A stretch of DNA of 7,833 nt from an uncultured Bacilli bacterium. Lineage in GTDB: Bacteria; Bacillota_I; Bacilli_A; RF39; UBA660. Below are positions 7,833 through 7,833 of the stretch, one piece after another (position 1 is the first letter of the stretch; each line of letters begins with the position of its first letter). A model generated the notes under the pieces. It was not told where the DNA came from. It did no database searches and saw only the letters and a list, made by a program, of their open reading frames with translations. The DNA lies in NCBI GenBank assembly GCA_948999435.1, contig CARJCM010000058.1:1-7833 (forward strand), given 5' to 3'. The position numbers and the translations under genes are program-made.

Positions 7833-7833
7833 A
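7756..7833. repeat. 11-bp perfect inverted repeat ending exactly at the window edge
   Basis: TCATCCAGTTC at 7756-7766 is the exact reverse complement of GAACTGGATGA at 7823-7833, the last 11 bases. The arms are separated by 56 nt. The pairing does not continue inward, and outward extension cannot be tested. The left arm is addB coding sequence (Glu-Leu-Asp-Asp codons on the minus strand). Position and exactness suggest a fold-back or microhomology-mediated artefact rather than a functional hairpin. Confidence 0.7.
7789..7833. other. GC-rich terminal segment, probably foreign to addB (chimeric contig end)
   Basis: Bases 7791-7833 contain 25 G or C out of 43 (58%), against roughly a quarter in the adjoining coding sequence, and the change occurs within a few bases. 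In the addB frame it reads HPVPAWHICPPASGRT, unlike the Lys/Asn/Ile/Leu-rich AddB sequence beside it. A plus-strand frame reads SQMRVGKYAMRELD, which looks more like ordinary protein, so this may be a coding fragment of a higher-GC organism. It also contains ATGCGGG twice (7796-7802 and 7817-7823). I cannot identify its source. Confidence 0.6.

Noticed and set aside
1..7833. Recoding of TGA as Trp, as in some low-GC Mollicutes relatives
   Set aside because: The Trp codons I checked are TGG, all four genes end in TAA, and no conserved position falls on TGA.

Overview
This AT-rich window (roughly a quarter G+C by eye) carries four genes, all on the minus strand, so transcription runs from right to left: addB (5' end missing), addA, lemA, and a DUF2207 membrane-protein gene. 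The AddAB pair, strong AGGAGG-type ribosome binding sites, all-TAA stops, very AT-biased codons and Trp encoded by TGG (standard bacterial code) point to a low-GC Bacillota. An uncultured gut Bacilli lineage related to RF39 or Erysipelotrichales is plausible, but that placement is inference.

Right to left: 7833-5700 holds the C-terminal part of AddB, with its four-cysteine iron-sulfur motif and PD-(D/E)XK nuclease. It overlaps addA (5737-2651), which has every superfamily 1 helicase motif and its own C-terminal nuclease. The two subunits form the AddAB helicase-nuclease that processes double-strand breaks for RecA. After a 72-nt gap with a possible weak promoter comes lemA (2578-2024). A hairpin with a T-run then lies directly before the ribosome binding site of the DUF2207 gene (1981-62), which starts at TTG, has a signal peptide and three later membrane segments, and ends in a Gly/Ser tail. 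LemA and Gly-tailed membrane proteins of this type often occur together in bacteria; their joint role is not settled.

Both ends look like breakpoints. Bases 26-54 resemble the terminal inverted repeat of an ISL3-type insertion sequence abutting the DUF2207 stop codon. The last ~45 bases are abruptly GC-rich and look foreign to addB; the final 11 bases are the exact reverse complement of 7756-7766, which suggests a chimeric or fold-back contig end.

I see no CRISPR array, RNA gene or new defence system. The most biologically interesting element is the attenuator-like hairpin plus TTG start between lemA and the DUF2207 gene. There is no gene-free stretch above 300 bases.
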